From contig JAQGDQ010000120.1 of the NCBI GenBank assembly GCA_030141605.1, positions 122,001 through 186,000 of the forward strand: 64,000 bases of DNA, given 5' to 3'. The notes under the pieces are model-generated. The model had not been told where the DNA came from, searched no databases, and was given only the letters and a program-made list of their open reading frames with translations. How positions within the stretch are numbered: position 1 is the first letter of the stretch; every line of letters starts with the position of its first letter. The DNA is from Tubiluchus corallicola. Lineage: Eukaryota > Priapulida > Priapulimorpha > Priapulimorphida > Tubiluchidae. Position numbers and translations under genes: made by a program. This document shows, one piece after another, positions 1-13,600 of this stretch.

Positions 1-3000
1 TTAAACGCTGCTTAGACTATCAGAGGCGCCTGCACAGCAGTTGTTTGTCGCCCCTTGAGATCTCGACGTTCAATTCATCGTTAAAAATTACTCTTACACT
101 AGCTTTAATGCGAATATTTTGCAAATAATTTTAGTTGTAATTTCCATTTCAGCTATGTTAGTACTAATAGTGTAGCTGTTTCTATTAACAATATAACGTA
201 AATACGGAAAACAGTAATAATACAGATGAACTTACTTATTTCGTAAAACTGCTGTAATTATTTAGTTAGTTTAAAATCTTAAGTATGTAGTATTGGTGTT
301 ATAATGCGCATAAACCTTTGAATCTCTAAGTTGCGGCGTCCCTTTCATGTCACTATGTAAATAGATCAATGCAGAAAAATAAACGCTGCCTAGTGTGCTC
401 TCATTAAATTAATTACTAGTGGAAGGTTAAATGTTCCAATTTGACACTTCATCGCATTGTATTGAGATTGTCTTTTGTGTAACTACCTTGACAAGTTGGC
501 AATGATTGTAACACGTACAGCAGGTTGCTCATTGGCACTGACTGCTTTAGTATTTTACGAAATGTAGAGTGAAATATTGAATTGATGCAATTATGCAATT
601 TTTTCTGTAGGCATTCCTTTTTAATTAATGTCTATTACGATCGAGGCCATTATGCCATAAGATCATGAGAATGTGAAAATAAAGAAGTATTTATTTTTCA
701 AAACACAATACCGCAAGTTAGTTTTATTACGTGTTCGTGAACAACCCTCATAGGTCATTGTCACTGGAATTATTTCATCGTATTCTGATCGGTTGATGGC
801 AACCCAATCTCTGTTTACTATTATTATTTATTTTAAATTTATTTCACAAATTTAAAATATGCCATTTGAACCTCATTGAAGCTTAAACGGCTTAAACATA
901 AACCACTTAATTTCAACTGCAAGAAGATTCGATAGCAAATAAACAAAATAGATAAACAAATAAATCAGTCTTGTGCAAAGACTGCATGTTCTAGGCCGTT
1001 TATTTTGATATCATCACGCACTTGACCATTTCCTGTTTGAAAACGTTAGACAGGAAATAAAAGAAAAAAGTCCCCATCATAAATACAGAACACAGTTATG
1101 ATTCAACCAGAAAAACCAATTAAAATAAAAAAAGTTGTAAAAATTACGTATTCATATAATAAGTTATAACAAAACCTAGAGATCATTTTAGTATCCAGTT
1201 CAGAAAACAGCTTATGCGAAAAAAAACGTATTGAAACACTATTTGTGTCGCTATACGCTAAGCGGTTCGCAAAGTCTAGCCACATTTTGTGCAAAAAACT
1301 GTTCAACCCGTTAACGCTGCAAGGCATCAGCAGTAGTAACAACAGCATCAATATTTATTGCCAAGGCAGCTGATATGCAGTTCACGTTGTTGTCTGTTAT
1401 CGTTGTTGTTGTTGTTACTGCTAATCACAATACTTTGAATTTTACGTTTTTCAAGGCTTTCGTAACAAATGATCTCTGACCCGTAAAGTATATTTTAATG
1501 AAATTAAACAGTATTTCAGTATGCATAAATTTAATGAAAACGCTGCGACCATGGTTCAAAATCCACATTAAAGTGCAAAGACACAGCCACTGTGTGAGAA
1601 AAAACTGAAATACAAACAAGCACCAGGAGGATAACGTTATCAGAGAGGTTAAATATGAAAGGTCACCAAAGGTAATACTCTAGATTCTCGAATATGCGCA
1701 GCAGCGCAGAAGGGCAAAACTAAAGAGTACAGCAAAGGGCAAAACTGCAGCCTTGAAACGACAATACTATGCTTGATTGACCCTCAGGAAGATACATGCA
1801 CGCGCGCGCACACATACATTACAAAACATTACAACATTAATTATCTGTGGTCAAGGACATCCACTTAAAATTTTTATATTTGTAATACACACGTTAGTGA
1901 ACACACACAAGAATAAATACGCTAAATGAACACCAGAAAAATGTCGTTGACCCCATATATCCTGGTACAGATTAAAGGTCACTGCAAGGTCATTCTCGAC
2001 AATGTAAATATTCAAACAGCAAAATTTAAACGGCACAGTGCAGCAGTAAATCGGTAGGCTCATTTTATTGATTACAAAAGTGACTATTGAAATTCACAAA
2101 AAATTGGAGAATTGTGGTTTCCAAGTTAAAGAAACACAGTGCTATGTATGTCACAGGCCGACTGTGTATTTTGGTTTATTGTTAAATATTAATAAATATC
2201 TTGCTGATTATGATTATGTTTTCAGTTTTAGGTGATTCTTCGTACATTTTTACGTGATAGTTTATTGCCACCGACTAACAGCCGTTTACTAGCATAACGA
2301 TCCGAAACAAAATCTATTTACACACTATTTTGTTACACACAATAGAATAGAAAGTGCGTGTTTCCCATATTGCACGGATAACAATTTTGCAATGCCTTCT
2401 CACTTCAAGCTCATCCGAATTCACACAATAATTATTATTACAGCCATTTTCTAGGAAAATTAAATGGCTGACAGTTGACACTGCAGCAAAAGGTTGGAAG
2501 TCAATCAAGTTATCCTATTACATACTATTCCTAGAACAGATTCAAGAGAAACTTGACGAAATTAAGTACAGGTTGTTGTATAGGTAACACTACACCAACA
2601 GAATAGTGAGGAGCAGACAAAATAGACATAATAATAGTTAAGAGCAGAATTAAGAATAGTGTTACAAAAACATTAAACTGATACTTCGTCCTTTCAACTT
2701 AACTGATTTATTTGCAGCCCTTGAATTTGATGACAGCCAAAATTATTACAAGAACAAGACACAAGTTTACGAAATGCCTGAATTAATTACAATGAAGAAA
2801 ATAAATTACTCATACTGCATATTACACATATGAGGCATCTACCACAAGACATGTTTCTGTGGGTCTGCACTGCTTCAGAAGTCTTCAGATATTTTCAAGT
2901 GTCTGAAGTGGCCTACTACTTTCAAATGACTTCAGACGTATTCAAACTACATACTCAGACAGTACCTCCTTGTTGTTGACATAAACACTTGGCAAACCAA

Positions 3001-3235
3001 CAGGTAAGTCAACACCTTAAAGACGTTACTTGAAAACACTCTAATTTAATTATCACTTTGAAACCATATAAAGCTGCGTGAATTTGCATAAGCCTGTCTG
3101 AAAGTACAAGATCTGAAAACAGAGGTAGTCTAAACCTGCACAAAACTAAAGACTTCTGGATAAGTAAGCGCCATATGTGCCCATTTTTCTGTTTGCCAAA
3201 ATATGTTATTGCCTTCACTGATCTTGACTGAATCT

Positions 3236-3344
3236 GGGCCCGGTTTCACAAAGCCGTCAGTAAGTTAACGACGTCGTTATTACATTCACTTAACAATTAA
3301 TAGCGACGTCATTAAATTAGTGATGGCTTTGTGAAACTGGGCCC
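3236..3344. mobile_element. Hairpin MITE-like element with GGGCCC ends
   Basis: Two arms of about 40 bp face each other. The left arm begins GGGCCCGGTTTCACAAAGCC at 3236, and the reverse complement of the right end (3344 inward) begins GGGCCCAGTTTCACAAAGCC. The arms stay similar inward as far as a GACGTC palindrome, with a loop of roughly 25 bp. There is no coding capacity. The size and full-length hairpin shape fit a miniature inverted-repeat transposable element. I could not see a convincing target-site duplication, so the superfamily is unassigned. Confidence 0.65.
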
Positions 3345-3639
3345 TGGTTTATTTTGTGGCTTTGAGTGCAGCAGATATTTGTAGAAAGCTTTATAATCAC
3401 CAAGATGGATAAAAAATCTTTACTGCAGTTATTTTTACTACAAAACATAACTGATGGCTGCAGGCTAGTGATCACAGGTAATTCCGAATGTCTGGGTCCC
3501 AGACTAAACAAAAGTTACTTGCCTACATTTTTCCTTCAATAGATTCAATAGGCTGAAGGCTTCTTGTGGAAGTTTTTCCATTAGCTGGCAATTCTTTTAA
3601 TAGAGAAAGACTTCTTCACATCAACACTGGAACACAATT

Positions 3640-3835
3640 TGTAGAGACTACTTTTGATTCGCCATATTGCTAGAGCTGCACTAACATTCGGCCTTTCACA
3701 ATAAGGTAGGAGTTTATTGAAGTGATCAGTCTCTTTGCTCTGTGTTGAACTCTACTTAACACATTAATGTCTTTACAAAATTTGGACTCCACACCACAAA
3801 ACTATATTTCCGAAGTTCCATACTTGTGACTTTAG
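3640..3835 (-). mobile_element. Non-LTR retrotransposon fragment (end of RT region), decayed
   Basis: Read on the minus strand, one frame gives KDINVLSRVQHRAKRLITSI. After a frameshift another gives LLPYCERPNVSAALAIWRIK. This matches the pattern common near the C-terminal end of jockey/CR1-type reverse transcriptases (a D-I-x-x-L-x-x-V-Q-x-R-A-T-K-L-I core followed by L-P-Y-x-E-R-L). Stops and frameshifts break it, so it is a dead fragment. The family assignment is by motif only and the exact clade is not resolved. Confidence 0.5.
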
Positions 3836-4611
3836 ACTAGCAGAATGTCACCAGTTTGACAGACTCACAGGTAAAACTTCTTTGAATAGTTCTAAATACT
3901 GAATTTGCTTGTTTGACTTAAGCAGTATTTGTTCTGCTAGCTTAACATCTTCAAAGCCTCAGCAAATTAAATTAAAGTAAATAATTTTAGGAAAGCAAAT
4001 TTTACGCTACCTGTCACAGCCTGATTTAAAGTGATTTTAGTATAACTGGTACAACATATAGGCCAACAATTTTATATTATACATCTAACACATTCATTAG
4101 ATTATGGGCTGACTTATTTCATATTTATTTAGAATTAATAACGATTTTATTCTTGCTTTAGCTTATTTAAACTAATTTTTAAATTTCTTATTTCCACATG
4201 ACAATGACAAAATGACAATACTTACTGGCAAATATTGATTAAATTTGCTTTAATACAAAATCTCTTATATCTGTTATGTCCTTGAACATGCACTTTGGAA
4301 AAGCATTTTACAAACTAACGATTTCATTACTAATTTACAAAGATAAAATTTTTATATCCCTCTTAAAGCTTTGTACTACAGACTTGAGTCTCACATGCCT
4401 TCCATGTTTATGGCCACCAAATGCAGTTGCATGTGTTATTAAGTTATTATTGAAAACAGGAAAACTCTGAATGAACCAGATATACAACAAATAAATAAAA
4501 TATATGACATATTAATATTGTTTAGTTATTGTTACATAGATTTTCACTGGCGTAAATGTGTGACGAAATCCAGCAACAACAGCAATACTGCAATGTTAAA
4601 ATAAAACAAAA

Positions 4612-4617
4612 TTTATT
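4612..4617 (-). terminator. Candidate polyadenylation signal of UTP14
   Basis: TTTATT on the plus strand is AATAAA on the minus strand. It lies about 30 nt downstream of the UTP14 stop codon (4649-4651), which would give a very short 3' UTR. It is the first such hexamer after the stop. Confidence 0.5.
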
Positions 4618-4648
4618 TAAAACAGTCAGTCACACTAAATTTGAATCG

Positions 4649-7600
4649 TCATTCAATACTTTTAACCTTTTTCTGTTTTTCTTTTCTCTTGTTAATTCTT
4701 TTGCTTCTGACTTTCTGCTTTTCAGTTTTATTCTTGAACGTCTCCTCAGCATCAATGGGATGAATAATTGCACCTGCTGCTGTAACCACCGATGGGGCTG
4801 TGAGGTTGTTGAACGATGTCTCTGTATTCCATGTACGACCAATCGGTGCCCGGACGGTGTTTTCAAATTGATCAGAGTTGGCAAAAGGAAATGGTACTTC
4901 ATTAACCTAAAAAGCGAATAATAACTGCATAGGAGATGGATAAGCAGGAATTTTTTTACAAAAAATAATTTTGATTGAAAATGTTGAATGATAGTTCAAA
5001 CTGCTTAGTTGAATATTAAATGCTGTCTGTTAGAGCATTTCTTAGAAATCATACATGGTATCGTGAACATGTAAAACATTGACATTTATCACTACGTAAA
5101 AGGGCGGACCCTTAAATTATTAATTGACAAGGGTTAGTTAATTCTGTTAATACTCGTGTAACTATTTTTGCAAAGTATGCTAAATCCTTTACACAGAATT
5201 AAACTCTGCGTATAAACAAACTTTCAAATTTCAGGATCCCCTTTTCAATACTGTAAATTGTGCTAACACTCATATATTGTAAAACCCAAACCTTAGCATT
5301 GATAAGTTTTTGTTTTTAAGTAATTTGGCCCTCTACCAGACTGGTTCCAGCACTCAACAGCAGGACTATTGCTAAACTTGAACAGTAATGGTCTACCTCA
5401 GACCATTTTTAAAGCTGGTGTAATAAGATGATCGAGACTGAACCTGAGATCTTAGCCACATCTTGGTGTACATATTTTTATTCTACGAGAAAAGTTACCA
5501 AAAGTTTTATAGCAGATAAAAGTGCTCAAAGGCAGATTTTCTGGTAGTCTCCCATCCTTTACCAACCAGGCCCAGCACTGCCTAACTTACACAGCAAAGT
5601 AACTTTTGTGGTCACTCCCCTCACCCATTTAATGATTACTGTGATTCATTTCAACTTAACATCATTAAAATGACCAATATTCAAGCAAGATCAACTCGAA
5701 CTATTGGCTGAGGGACTCGCTGAACTTAACATTGTGGATTAGAAATGATGTCAATGCCGTCATCTTGAACTTGATATGATAGAACAAAAATCCGACTTGC
5801 TGATCAATGCGGAATTCATTTTCGTATTTTCCTGTAGAGATTTCATGATGATCTGTGCAGTTTGGAGCCTTACACCTTTTTCCAGAATGATTTTATTTGA
5901 TACAAGCATGTTCTCAAGATGGCAGATCAAAAATCTGACTCTGTCAGTCGATGCGAAGCTCATTCTAGTACATTCCTGTAAAGTTTCATGGCAATCCATT
6001 GTGAATTGGCAAAGCCTTGGGCTTTTTTCTGAGAAGTTTATGATGTTTATGCAAATTGGGGGAACTTTTCCCGAAAATTATGTCATTGTCGCCATTTCCA
6101 ACTTAAAATGGCAGATCGAAAATCCAACTCCATTAAGTGGCGTTTACCTGGCATCCGGAATGCATTATATACTATCCACCTGCGGAATCGCTGCAGAAAA
6201 AATAGAGCATAATGCGAGTCTGATAAACAGGTGTATTGAAAATAATATAAACTGATTTTTGCTATCCCGCATCCGCATAAGGCACGCGCATTCTGGATGT
6301 CAGGTAAACACCACTTTAGTCGATTAAAAACTAAATAAAATTTTTACATTCAATTAAAAGACTGTTCACAGCATGTAATTAAGCCTTGCCATTCATTTTA
6401 GTATATTCATCTACTTTAGTATATTCTTATAGTATATTCATGATAGTGAAGTTTCAAAATAGCCCATTGCAAATTCATGGAGCCTTATTGTTTTTTTCAA
6501 AAGGTCACCCCCAAACAGCAACAACATCCAGAATAGTAGCAATATGAGTCCAGTCCCTTGACCAAAAGTCAATCAAACATCAGAGAATATCAACCCAACA
6601 GGCTGGCAGTAGGATTAAACGATAAAAATTGATAATAAAATGACAAAATGATAAGAAAATTCCCAGAAAAAACATACCTTGTGCTTATGAATAGATGTAT
6701 TTTTTTGCTCACTGATAATAACGTGCTCCATTTGTTTATCCTTCCTTTCATTGCCTGGAGGTGCTTTGATGATAAACCGCCTAAAAAATAGACGCATATT
6801 AATCTATGCTCAGTAATAAAGTAATATTTGATGAATAAAATATCCCACGATTATAAAACAAGAAAAAAGAAAGAAACAGAAGAAGTTTAAAGCTATTTAA
6901 ACAGTACCTCACAAAATTGTTTATGCTCACCATACTTACTTTCGTTTCCGCTTGTTAGGTTTTATACCAGCACCACTCCATGAACCCCATCCAGGTAATG
7001 TCAAATCAATATCCTTTGGCTTCTCTTTTTCAACAATTTCTTTCTTCTCCTTGCCGAATTCTGCTACTACATCGTCATCCTCAAAAGCCTGTATGAAAAG
7101 AACGGCAAGGCTGAATTTCACACTGTTAACATGCTTTTAGCTGAGTGTGAAAATTTCATTTAGTTTTGAATTCAACTTTTAAAATCAAGTTAAAAATGCT
7201 ACACAATTAGGCTAATAGAGACTATACGAAAATGGCTGAAAACTAATTTTAACAGCCATTTTAAAGGAATAATTCTGTTAGGATACAAAAATACACATTC
7301 ATCAAAGATGATTTCAATGAAAAATAATAAACTTATCAAAACAAAAAAATGATTTCTATTCAACAACCGTCCCATTTAGGAAAAGCCATATTTATAAAAA
7401 AGCAAGTCTGTTTTATGAGCCCTGTAAATTGCAGCACTAATTTTTTAAGGCCAGTATTGCAGTAGCAGCACTTTTGTACAAAGACAGCAATCTGTATTAT
7501 ACTTGTACTAAAAATAGTAATTACTCTTTGAAATGTTTTTCTTCAAAAGCTCATGTAGTATGAAATAAGTACAGATAAACAGATTACCTGGCACATGTGC

Positions 7601-10600
7601 TCAGCTTATTTTTCAAATAAATTTTGCAAAATTCTCACTATCAATTTTCTTCTACTTGAAAAAACAATGAAAGCAAAACCAAATGTTAAATACACAAAAA
7701 AGAACAATGGTACTCACGTTTCTGTATTGACAAAATTAACAAGGAAATATGAGTTATAAAAAAATTATGGATTGAAACATTCAGCAAATTTAGCTTTCAA
7801 CAAAGTGAAACGTTTTGGCACCAGATTTCAACACCAAACTATATATAATCAGCAAATGTGAGTGTCCACAATACGTCTAATAAAAATATATCAGGCAAAT
7901 ACTGTCAGCCAATATAAAAGTTTTTGCTAAATGGCGCCACGGTTATTTTGCTCAGTCTCAGTGTCGGACTTTTGGCCACAAATAGGTTTATTTGTTCACT
8001 TACTTACTGCAGAGTTGATGAATACCGAGAAAAAACTAATCTTTCATCGTGTAGCATTAAACCGGAAAACACTGTAATTGAACACTCACGGTATGTTCTA
8101 CAATGGTACATTAAAAAGGGAGGCAACTCACACATTGAATCAAACATTACCAGAATTTATTTATAAAACAGTACAAAAAAGCATAACAAAACTTTTTAAA
8201 TTCTCTCTTTAGATTTTAAGCAATGTATTTCTGTGAACAGTAATTAGTAAAAACCGGAAATACTAAAATTAGCAAACACAAAAGAAATGCTCTTATGATG
8301 GTGAACAAAAATATAATACCGATTTTTGCAAATGAGTGTTAATAATGATTACAATTTGGCATTTATCGGGGAACAAGTGGGATGCCACTCTAGAAAGCCA
8401 GCAAATAAAAAATAAAAACACGGACAAGGAATTTGATTCAAAATGACTAAATCAACCAGCTGCTTAGGAAAAAACGTTGATTAAGCTGGAAAAACGAGGA
8501 GGGATCAACACTCACATTTCAACCTTTTTTCCAAGACACCCTTAAACAAAAACTTATGTACCTCAGCTATAGTCATTCTCTGGTCGTCTTCATCATCTCC
8601 TGAACCTGTCATCATATCAGGTTTCTCAGATTGTATAACCTAAAAAACCAACAAAGTCAAGTATCAGAAAAACTATCACAGTCTTTTATTAAGATTATTA
8701 AGATTTCATTGAGTTATTTATTATTCTTATTTATTCTCCGCAACTTTAGCACTTAATAACTCCTAAGGCTTGCAAGTTAGGGTTACCAAACTCACGGGGT
8801 TGGTATTAGGGGACAGCATGTTGACTGCTGACCACCGGTCAAGAGGGAAGGGCAGTGGGCGGTAGTCAGTTTTTCCTTTATGATTCAACTCTTCTTAAGT
8901 CTTTCGTTTTTTTCCAATTTTTTTTCCAAAAGTGTTTGTGTACTGTGGGCCAGGTGTGCCCCTGGGGATTTTAAAAAGCCGACAAGCTTTAAACGCTCGA
9001 GTAAGGGGTCAAAATGCAAAATTTGGGGTCCCTCAATTGGTGACCTTTTACATGCTGAGGACTAGGGACACAAAACTCACAGGGTACACTCTCGGGGCAA
9101 AGTAATCTACATATATATGTGATCGGAGTTGCCGGGTCAAAGGTCACGGAGCGGGCGAGTCCTCATTTATTTTTCTTTATGATCCATCTGCTACCACAGT
9201 TTTTGAGCTACGGCCACAATATTTGGTATGTTGCTAGGTGGTGTCATGGCCTTGCACATCGAAAAATATGGGACGTGCATGTGTAGCAGAATTTTAGGGG
9301 CCAAAAACTGAAAAATGGAGATCGGGAACAGAAATGCACCGAGTGTTGAGCAATGGTACCTTGTAGCATATCAAATGAAAGGTCTTGATGAGGCCGATCG
9401 AATGGCATAGGTTACAATGAGAATAGCTAATTCGCGACGCCGCTGGGGGGCAAAAAACGAAAAATGGTAGTCAGGGAACAGAAATGCATCGAGTGTCTAT
9501 GAATAGTGCAATGTAGCATATCAAATGAAAGGTCTTGATGAGGCGAATCGAATGATATAGATTACAGTGTGAATCGTTAACCTGTGACCCAGTTAGGGGC
9601 AAGATGAGGGTCGAGGAGACAAATGTCTTCCAGGGTCTACCAAAAGTAGGTTGTTGTATGTCAAATGAAAGGCCTCAATGAGGCAAACTGTATGATATAA
9701 GTTATACCAAGATTGTTGACCTTTGACCCGTGGGTGATGGGTTGAAGAGTTAAATGCTGAGGTTTTATTGTGAAATGCACTTTTCATGTATTCAAGAAAT
9801 TCAATAAAAGAAAATAAACACTTTCAAAAAAGGGCTGTCATCTCTGCATTTTAAGGCTGAATTTTACAACTATTGTTTACAAAATCTTCAGTTTCTGACC
9901 ACATCAGAAACATTGTCAACTAGTTTTATTTTTTTAGAGAAATATACACACTACAAATGCACAGTCGAAGTTGCCAAAAGTAATTAAAGCCCTGAGGCTG
10001 ACTTTTGCATCTTTGCAGCAGAATGCATCCACCTAGAACATCAAGCAAAAATCAACTACTTAGAAAAATGCTTTTCCTGAGTCAAGTCAACTATCTTTTT
10101 ACCTTAGTTTCTATGGTTACAAACTTATTTGGATCAATTGAGACATCTTCTGTATTGGTTGATTTACTTTCTGGAAGTTCTTTGCTTTCTCTGTAAATAC
10201 AGTAAAATCATAATTTAAATATAAAAAATTGCTTCTGCTACTTGTTATTGCTCTTTATAAAACAATAATGCAACTTGCAAAGGCAAGAATTTTTTCATAA
10301 TTTAATGTCATGGAATAAGAACAAATTCTAGAAGGGAAAGGAAACTCCGAAAAAATACGCTTACTTAAGTAAAGATGGAGTAAACAATATTTAAATTCAT
10401 CATTATCTTTATTGACCGCATAATTCAATTAAAAATCATAATGATATAGAACCATTAACTAGTGGACGTTTTTGGCTGTGTTAAAAACTGTGGTAAGATT
10501 CTGCTTTTGTGACAAATTTTGTTTAAAAAAATGTTTTTAGAAATAGTTAACATCAAATGTTGTGCTTGACATTAAAACCTTTAGTGAATTCGGAACTTGC

Positions 10601-13600
10601 GACTTTTTCACCAGTAGACCGTAACTCAAGGCAGTCGAAACTTGTCAGTTTTTCACCAGTTGTCTATAACTGAAGGCTGTGAAGGGCATAATGTTGCTTC
10701 CGTTGAATTCACCATGTTTGAGAACTCAGGAATTGTACTTCGTTTTAGTAAAATGAAAAGTATAATTTTTTTCATAGGTGACCAGTCACCAGTCTAATTA
10801 TTAACCAAGTCCTGTGTTGTTTTCTTCACAACCAAGCACACAACGTGACCACACAGGTATTTCCTTCCACAATTATCAGTGAGCTTCATAAAGTAGTAGA
10901 ATAATAGTTAATTTTAATTTCAATAGCAATTTAACATTAGGACATTAAAATCAATTTTAAGGAAAACGAAAATACAATTTTGTAGAAACTGACAGAAGTA
11001 TTTTGCATAATGTCCAAATAGTGGGAACCAAAAAGATACAAGAAAAAGTAGGGGGAAAAACTTTAAATGGATTTTGAATGTGCACTCGAACTGTTACATC
11101 ATGTGTATTTCAACAAATCACGGTTAGTTTATAACGGCAATAACAGTGTGGCAAACTGTGTGACGTCATTTGCTTTGTCTGACAATCACGTGAAATTTCC
11201 ACTAATTAGATAAGAATTTATCGATTGATGCTCATGCTTGTCTGGGTGTTTTCAGAAAAAACTTATATTTTCTTGTAGCCCAGCTCTTTATCTTTCTAAA
11301 GAGTAATAAAACTCTCTTAAACATTCCCATTACACGCTCATCGGATGCTTCTCGACGATGTTTCGCAAACATTTCAATACTGAAACCAGAAACTTTTACC
11401 TTTAACCTCTGATATTGAGGTCCAGCGTCCATCAAAATTAGCAAAACTTTTATAATTCATTTGGTCTCGTTGAGACCTTTCATTTGATACACTGTTACTC
11501 GAACCTGGAAGCATTGGTGTCCCCGACCCCTCGATTTTGGTGTTTGCCCCCTACCGAAAAATTTTTCCACTCGCAAATGGCTCATATTCGCCATGCACAA
11601 CAACTCAACACCAGCTAGCCACATACCAGAAATTGTGATCCTATCTCAAAAACTGTAGGAGGAGATCCAGCCTAACGAAAAAAACAAGAAGCACTGCCCA
11701 CTACACGACCCTTGACCCAATGCCTCATATTAACATAAATCCTCTACCTGGGGAGTGTGTCCTGTGAGTTTCGGGACTCTAGCCCTGTGCGTGTGTGAGT
11801 TATTAAAGAAACAAAACATCACAAATAATAAATAAATAAATAAATAAAAATAAAAACCAGGGGTAAATCAAGAAGATTCTGCTGTAAGCAGAATCTTAAT
11901 AAACAAAAACTCAAAAATGATTTATCAGTCCTTCCTCACGACACCAAGTTGCACATGTAAGGGTATCTTTGGCGTTATCAAAGACCATTTCAGCACTTCG
12001 TACTAGGGATGAGCATTCTCTACCAAAAAGCAAATTTGAATCAAATTGAATTTTTAACTTTTGAACTCGAATCAAGCCGAATTTGAAGATTTTGAATTAG
12101 AATCGAATACAAATTCAGTTTTAAAATTTTTCAAATAAATTTTCGAATCATTAATAAAAAGCAGTCTCACAAGGATCATGTACATCGCTTGATTTAGTTC
12201 TGCAGTAAAACACTAATAATCTGTTTAAAAACAATGCACAGAAGTTGCAGCTAAATTGTGTTGGTTGTGTATTATTTCAAACATTTTAATTGTAAAAAAC
12301 ATATTTAGTTGAAGTTTTGAATTACTGGAATCCACAATTTACTTAAACGTTCGATGCTCGTCCCTACTTTGTACTACTTTTACTGTTTAGAATCCATATT
12401 CTTACAGTGCGCAAAAATCAGTTCAGCTTTACAAAAAACAAGAAAATTCATTAGTAATAAAATTAATCCACATTTACATGAAAAATGGCATCCCACAGTT
12501 GGAGAAATAATGTTGAAGAGCTAATAATACTTGTAGTTAAATTACCTGGCATCAAAGTCTACAAATCGTTTATCTTTTTCAGACTTCTCCTCAACGTGCT
12601 CCTCTTCCTCATCATCATCATCAAAATCTTCTAAAGTTCGTTTGCGTTTGGTTGTTTCATATATCAAAGGACTCTCTTTTTCAACATCACTATAATTACG
12701 TGAATTGTTGCTTAACTTCTGAAAATACATGTTAATTAATACTTAAATATTTCCAGAAAACAAAATCATTTAGAGTTGTACACAGAAAAGGATTACAACT
12801 CAAAAATCAAAAACTGCCAAATGCGATGCTGAGTTAACAAAACGCACAAAATGTAAAGGAAAAAGGCACACTGAACAAAAATACTTGTAGACGAACACTA
12901 AATCAAAGTACAGACACAGACACATGTCCAAATTCACGTGCACACATGAACAATGAAAATTCCTGTTTAATACTGTGCATGCATGCATGCTGCTGGAGTG
13001 GTGGATACACATCTTGAGTAATAAAAAAAATTTATCACCTTATCTGCAAAATTAGGTAATGATTTTCCTTCCTTCCGTGTGTTATTGGATTCAACAATCT
13101 ACAAAAGAAAAACACATTTCCGTCTTGAAGATGAATACATATAGATTTATAAGAAGTGTTATACTGAGAATACCACCTGCTTTGCTGAAAAAAGTAAGAT
13201 GCCATTTAATGGATATGAGTATTAAATTAGTAGTAGGCAAAATATCTCGTTCAAACCATTATACAGAATGCTTCAGAATAGCAAAAAAGTCATTAGAAAG
13301 AAAGAAAAAATGCCTGTGGAAATCAATTTCCTGAACTAGGAATTGCAATATAGCTAAGAAGTAAAATGACTCACATTATTAAGAACAGGCAAAATGACAT
13401 CAGCCGCAGCAGGTAACATCCATGGATTGTCTTTATATTCTGCAAAAGGGTCAATATTTTTCTTCTCTTGTTGTTGAGGAATTTCATGAGATGGGCTGCC
13501 TTCCCCTTCACTGTCACTATTGGAGTAAACGACGGATTTCTGTGTCAGTTGGCGACTTTTTTCCAGTTGATCCAACAAAGCCTGCCTGCTCTGCAGAAAA

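Larger units (their letters stand above)
1..4648. other. Intergenic region downstream of UTP14
   Basis: No open reading frame here resembles a protein I know, and none can be joined to a neighbour with splice sites. The stretch is AT-rich and unremarkable apart from a short GTT microsatellite near 1400-1418, a hairpin element at 3236-3344 and a minus-strand non-LTR retroelement fragment at about 3640-3835, both listed separately. The many short ORFs of 60-80 codons are what chance gives at this base composition. Confidence 0.6.

Noticed and set aside
4556-4921. 121-codon plus-strand ORF and a 90-codon minus-strand ORF in another frame
   Set aside because: Both are shadows of the last UTP14 exon, whose correct frame gives conserved UTP14 C-terminal sequence.
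5776-6255. 159-codon plus-strand ORF
   Set aside because: It crosses a degenerate tandem repeat and the left half of a TTA-flanked MITE; the translation has no protein family resemblance.
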